From Brienomyrus brachyistius (Eukaryota > Chordata > Actinopteri > Osteoglossiformes > Mormyridae), in the NCBI RefSeq assembly GCF_023856365.1, contig NW_026042446.1, positions 1 through 64,000 on the forward strand: a DNA stretch of 64,000 nucleotides. The letters run 5' to 3'. Shown piece by piece: positions 61,223 through 64,000 of this stretch. The notes beneath the pieces were generated by a model. That model saw nothing but the letters and a program-made list of their open reading frames with translations, did no database searches and had not been told where the DNA came from. Position 1 is the stretch's first letter; every line of letters begins with the position of its first letter. Both the position numbers and the translations under genes were made by a program.

Positions 61223-62228
61223 AGTGACATATGGATTCACTTTGATTAAATTTGCTGTCCCCTGTCTTTATAATCCCAAAGGACGAACCAGTACCAGCAG
61301 TGGAGGCCGTCGGAGGAAATGCCACACTGGGCCGCCGGCACCCAGCTCCCTCACCATATCTGGATCTGCTCCCATCCCGGTGGCGACCAGCAGGGCTCAG
61401 CAGGGCAGAAGACGCCATAGAAATACGGCGGGAGGCCGGTCAGGCCGTAGAAAGAAGTACAAAAAACAGAAGGGGCCATTTACCAAAAATTTACAGAAGC
61501 TGCTAACCTTCAGTGACAGCAAATTGGCAAACCCCTTTGACTCAATCCAGGTGGGTGACCAGATCCCGTGTGAGGATCTCACCCAGAGTGACGACGAGGT
61601 TGCTAGCATCCTGTGTCGCACTCCATCAATTTTAGAGCCTGAGCCCTGCTCACCAGCCTTCTCCTCCACTTCCTTCTTATTTCCATCACCAGTCCCATCC
61701 TCTTTTGCCTCCTCTCCATCCCCATCTTTTTTTACAGACTCTCCTCCTCCGTCACCATGTGTAGTCTCACCTGTAAGCCCAGCTCCACACCCATCTTCAG
61801 CTCCAGCCATGGTTCATCCCACCCCTCTGTATCAGGTTCCAGCGCAGGCTGCAGCCCCCTCATCTGAGCTGGTTACGGGTCCGAAACCCCCACTTATGTC
61901 CCCTTCTATTGTTTTTGAAAAAATGGAAAGATTCAATAAGTTCCATAACTTTTATCTATGCAACTACTCAGCCATGACCTACGATGCCAAGTGCCTTGCT
62001 CATTACTGGTGTAATCAGTTTTGGAACGATTTTCAGCATGCAGTGTACATCTGCAAGCAGGGGAGGAATCAAAATTCAGGGGGTCACTATTCATATGGTG
62101 ATAATGAGGGTGCCCAAGCTGAGCTGATGTTTCCTGATGAGGCGCTGGATCAGCTGTGTGCCATTCCCGGGGTCCTGGAGATGGCTGTGGAGATGGGCTA
62201 TCAGTGTGATGTAAATAGTTTTTCATAG
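61223..62228 (+). CDS. Array gene, U6 long 3' exon (diverged, best-preserved reading frame)
   Basis: The only copy open from the strong acceptor CTTTTCTTGTAG (ending 61222) through to the stop. In the other units the same stretch has TAA and a 1-nt deletion. It lacks the ATG used at 4703. The protein differs from U1 by roughly 28 substitutions plus a 5-residue insertion (in-frame 15 nt), and it keeps the MGYQCDVNSFS end. The basic block and Cys/aromatic region are conserved, while the SUMO-interacting-like motif reads EDLTQSDDE instead of VDLTQSDDE. The family is unknown. This is the best reference copy for gene modelling. Confidence 0.62.
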
Positions 62229-62266
62229 AACCTGTAAATAATTAGGTGAGACATCTCACAAGTACT

Positions 62267-62490
62267 TAGGATAATATAAGATTAAGGTAGTTTAACCTTA
62301 TCTTAACTAATCCTAAGATTGTATGATATAAGATTACATAGGATAAGACTAAGAATAGGTTAAGATAAGGTTGTATATAATGTAAGATAACATAGAATAA
62401 GATAAGACTAAGATAGGATAAGTTAAGATTAAAGTAAGATAGTATGACATAAGATTACATAGGATAAGATAAGAATAGGTTAAGATAAGA
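62267..62490 (+). repeat. GATAAG-rich minisatellite (U6)
   Basis: Short class A form, nearly identical to U1. Confidence 0.75.
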
Positions 62491-62514
62491 CTTCTTATTC
62501 TTGTTTTTCTATTA

Positions 62515-62520
62515 AATAAA
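62515..62520 (+). terminator. Polyadenylation signal, U6
   Basis: AATAAA plus GT-rich downstream stretch. Confidence 0.65.
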
Positions 62521-62539
62521 TATGGATTATTTTGCGTAT

Positions 62540-63766
62540 GGTTTGTGTCTGTGAGGTTATTTAAAATATTGTGAAGTTTGACACAAAATTTGATTAGTTT
62601 AAATAATGATTGGTTAAACTGATGTACATGTAGAGAATTGTAGTGGTCTTGCTATTGAATTAAAGGACTCTTCAGATCTCAAGTGCAGTGCAAAAAGTAT
62701 AGAGGGGTAATTCATTAAATGCTGCACGCACAGGGACATTTTTTTGGTGTTAAATCCAAATTGCATGACCATTCTACTGCAAATACAGGCCTTTAAGTTT
62801 AAAGGTGCCATGGAACTCTACTTTGAAAGCTTGTGAAACAGCAAAAAAGTTGTTGTTTCTTTGTTTTCTGCACATGCGTCCACCAACCGGAAGGAGCCAG
62901 AGAGTGGCATTAAGAGTCTGCAGCTGTGTATTATTGCAACAGTAGACTAAGCTAATTTCCTAGATCCTTAAATTTGCAAGCACTCATTTGAAGAGACAAT
63001 GAACCTTTACCATATGTAAACTTAATCAACTTAAAACACATAAAAGACATTCTCCTTCACCTTCTCCCTTATACTACAAGCCTTCCATTTCAGTTTAGCT
63101 GATTTTTAACACAGCTGACTTCTCCACTTGTAATGAATCCTGCATATGTGACAAACCACGATACGCCACTGCCTGGTCATGCCTGTGAAGTTAACTAGAA
63201 TGTCACTAGCAGGCTGGCAAATTAATCCACAAGTTGTAGAGTACAGCACTGCTGCTTGCTAATTGCTTTATTTTTCCCGCCTATAATGACATTCAGTGAG
63301 GAATATTTGATAGCGTACTTTCCTGCATACTTTGTCAATTTGCACCAGGCACCAACGCAGCTTCTCCCCTTGGTTTACTAGTCATGGGAAAACAATGTTC
63401 GCGGTGAGCAAGCTGGGCCCAACAGGGTGTGTCACGTGACTTACTTGCATCTTGCCACAGGCAGTGATGGGCTATATTAAAATGTCTGTAAGCCTAGTGA
63501 TAAAGGTCCTTAAAATGACAGAAAGCAAACTAATAAATAAAACTACACATTTTTGTTAATACTTTCAAATGCGTCAGACACATACAGTAAGATCTCTCAA
63601 AGTATTTTCTGACATTTTTTTTCCCGCCCACTAAAATACAAATCAGAAAATGCTCAGAAGCAATTACACATGTATTCTAAATACGTTGAACTACATCCAC
63701 ACTAGGGAAACTTAAAATATTATCTTGACAGTTGGTTAAAACCAGGCACAACTTGAGGAATAATGG
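62540..63766 (+). other. Class A spacer (U6), no gene seen
   Basis: Nearly identical to U1 5975-7204. Confidence 0.4.
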
Positions 63767-63985
63767 AACTCAAAATGGGCTGGGATATCCCTGATCTGTC
63801 TGCCAGTTCCTTTCGGTATGTTCCGCGACAAATTCATCGTTCAGTTCTACCAGAATCACTCTTGGCACTCTGAAAGAGCGGATAAGCCACAAATCATCAC
63901 TGGGAAGATAATCATTGTCATCTCTAAATACTCCCTCCCTTAATATTTGGGCACAATGTCCTCTGCCATAATCAAGCTGCATGTT
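63767..63985 (-). pseudogene. PIF/Harbinger transposase N-terminal relic (U6)
   Basis: Same fragment as 7205-7425. The window ends just before the LINE fragment that follows it in U1. Confidence 0.55.
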
Positions 63986-64000
63986 ATGGATTTTTACACT

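Larger units (their letters stand above)
55812..64000 (+). repeat. Tandem array unit U6 (class A, partial)
   Basis: Class A unit cut by the window end at the position equivalent to U1 base ~7440. It has features absent from U1 and U2: ~190 bp upstream of exon 1, a solo LTR, a SINE-like insertion with the Tc1 relic beside it, a ~377-bp intron deletion, and a diverged long exon. Spacer after the gene (62229-64000) is nearly identical to U1 5666-7440. Confidence 0.92.

Overview
The window is vertebrate nuclear DNA, most probably from a teleost fish. It has short exons with GT/AG introns, AATAAA signals, and relics of CR1/L2/Rex1-type LINEs, tRNA-derived SINEs, Tc1/mariner and PIF/Harbinger elements and a solo LTR. 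There are no bacterial genes, operons, rRNA genes or CRISPR arrays.

Nearly the whole window is one head-to-tail tandem array of a 10.3-11.7 kb unit. Taking the start of the window as phase, the units are: U1 1-10329, U2 10330-20769, U3 20770-32465, U4 32466-44176, U5 44177-55811 and U6 55812-64000 (cut by the window end). There are two sequence classes. Class A is U1, the front of U2, the last ~0.9 kb of U5, and U6. Class B is the back of U2, U3, U4 and most of U5. The classes differ by several percent in aligned sequence and by large insertions. U3, U4 and U5 are almost identical to each other.

Each unit carries one copy of the same plus-strand gene, which I do not recognise. The model is: exon 1 (34 or 37 codons plus one base), a long intron of 3.5-4.4 kb, a 24-nt micro-exon, a ~0.3 kb intron, a third exon, and a long 3' exon of 314-344 codons. 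A GATAAG-rich minisatellite and an AATAAA signal with a GT-rich downstream element follow. The long exon encodes a basic, nuclear-localisation-like block, an acidic SUMO-interacting-like motif, a Ser/Pro-rich linker, and an aromatic/Cys-rich C-terminal region. The junction between exon 3 and the long exon cannot be settled from sequence alone, and some copies may be non-functional there.

The array is a mosaic. The long-exon block is identical in both classes in U1-U5, although their introns and flanks differ. U6 carries a roughly 5% diverged long exon inside flanks nearly identical to U1. This points to gene conversion or unequal crossing over. Nested transposons, empty sites and deletion scars order the events: U6 keeps insertions that U1 and U2 have lost by deletion. 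No defence system, RNA gene or other recognised pathway is present. The notable object is the amplified, homogenised, unidentified gene family.
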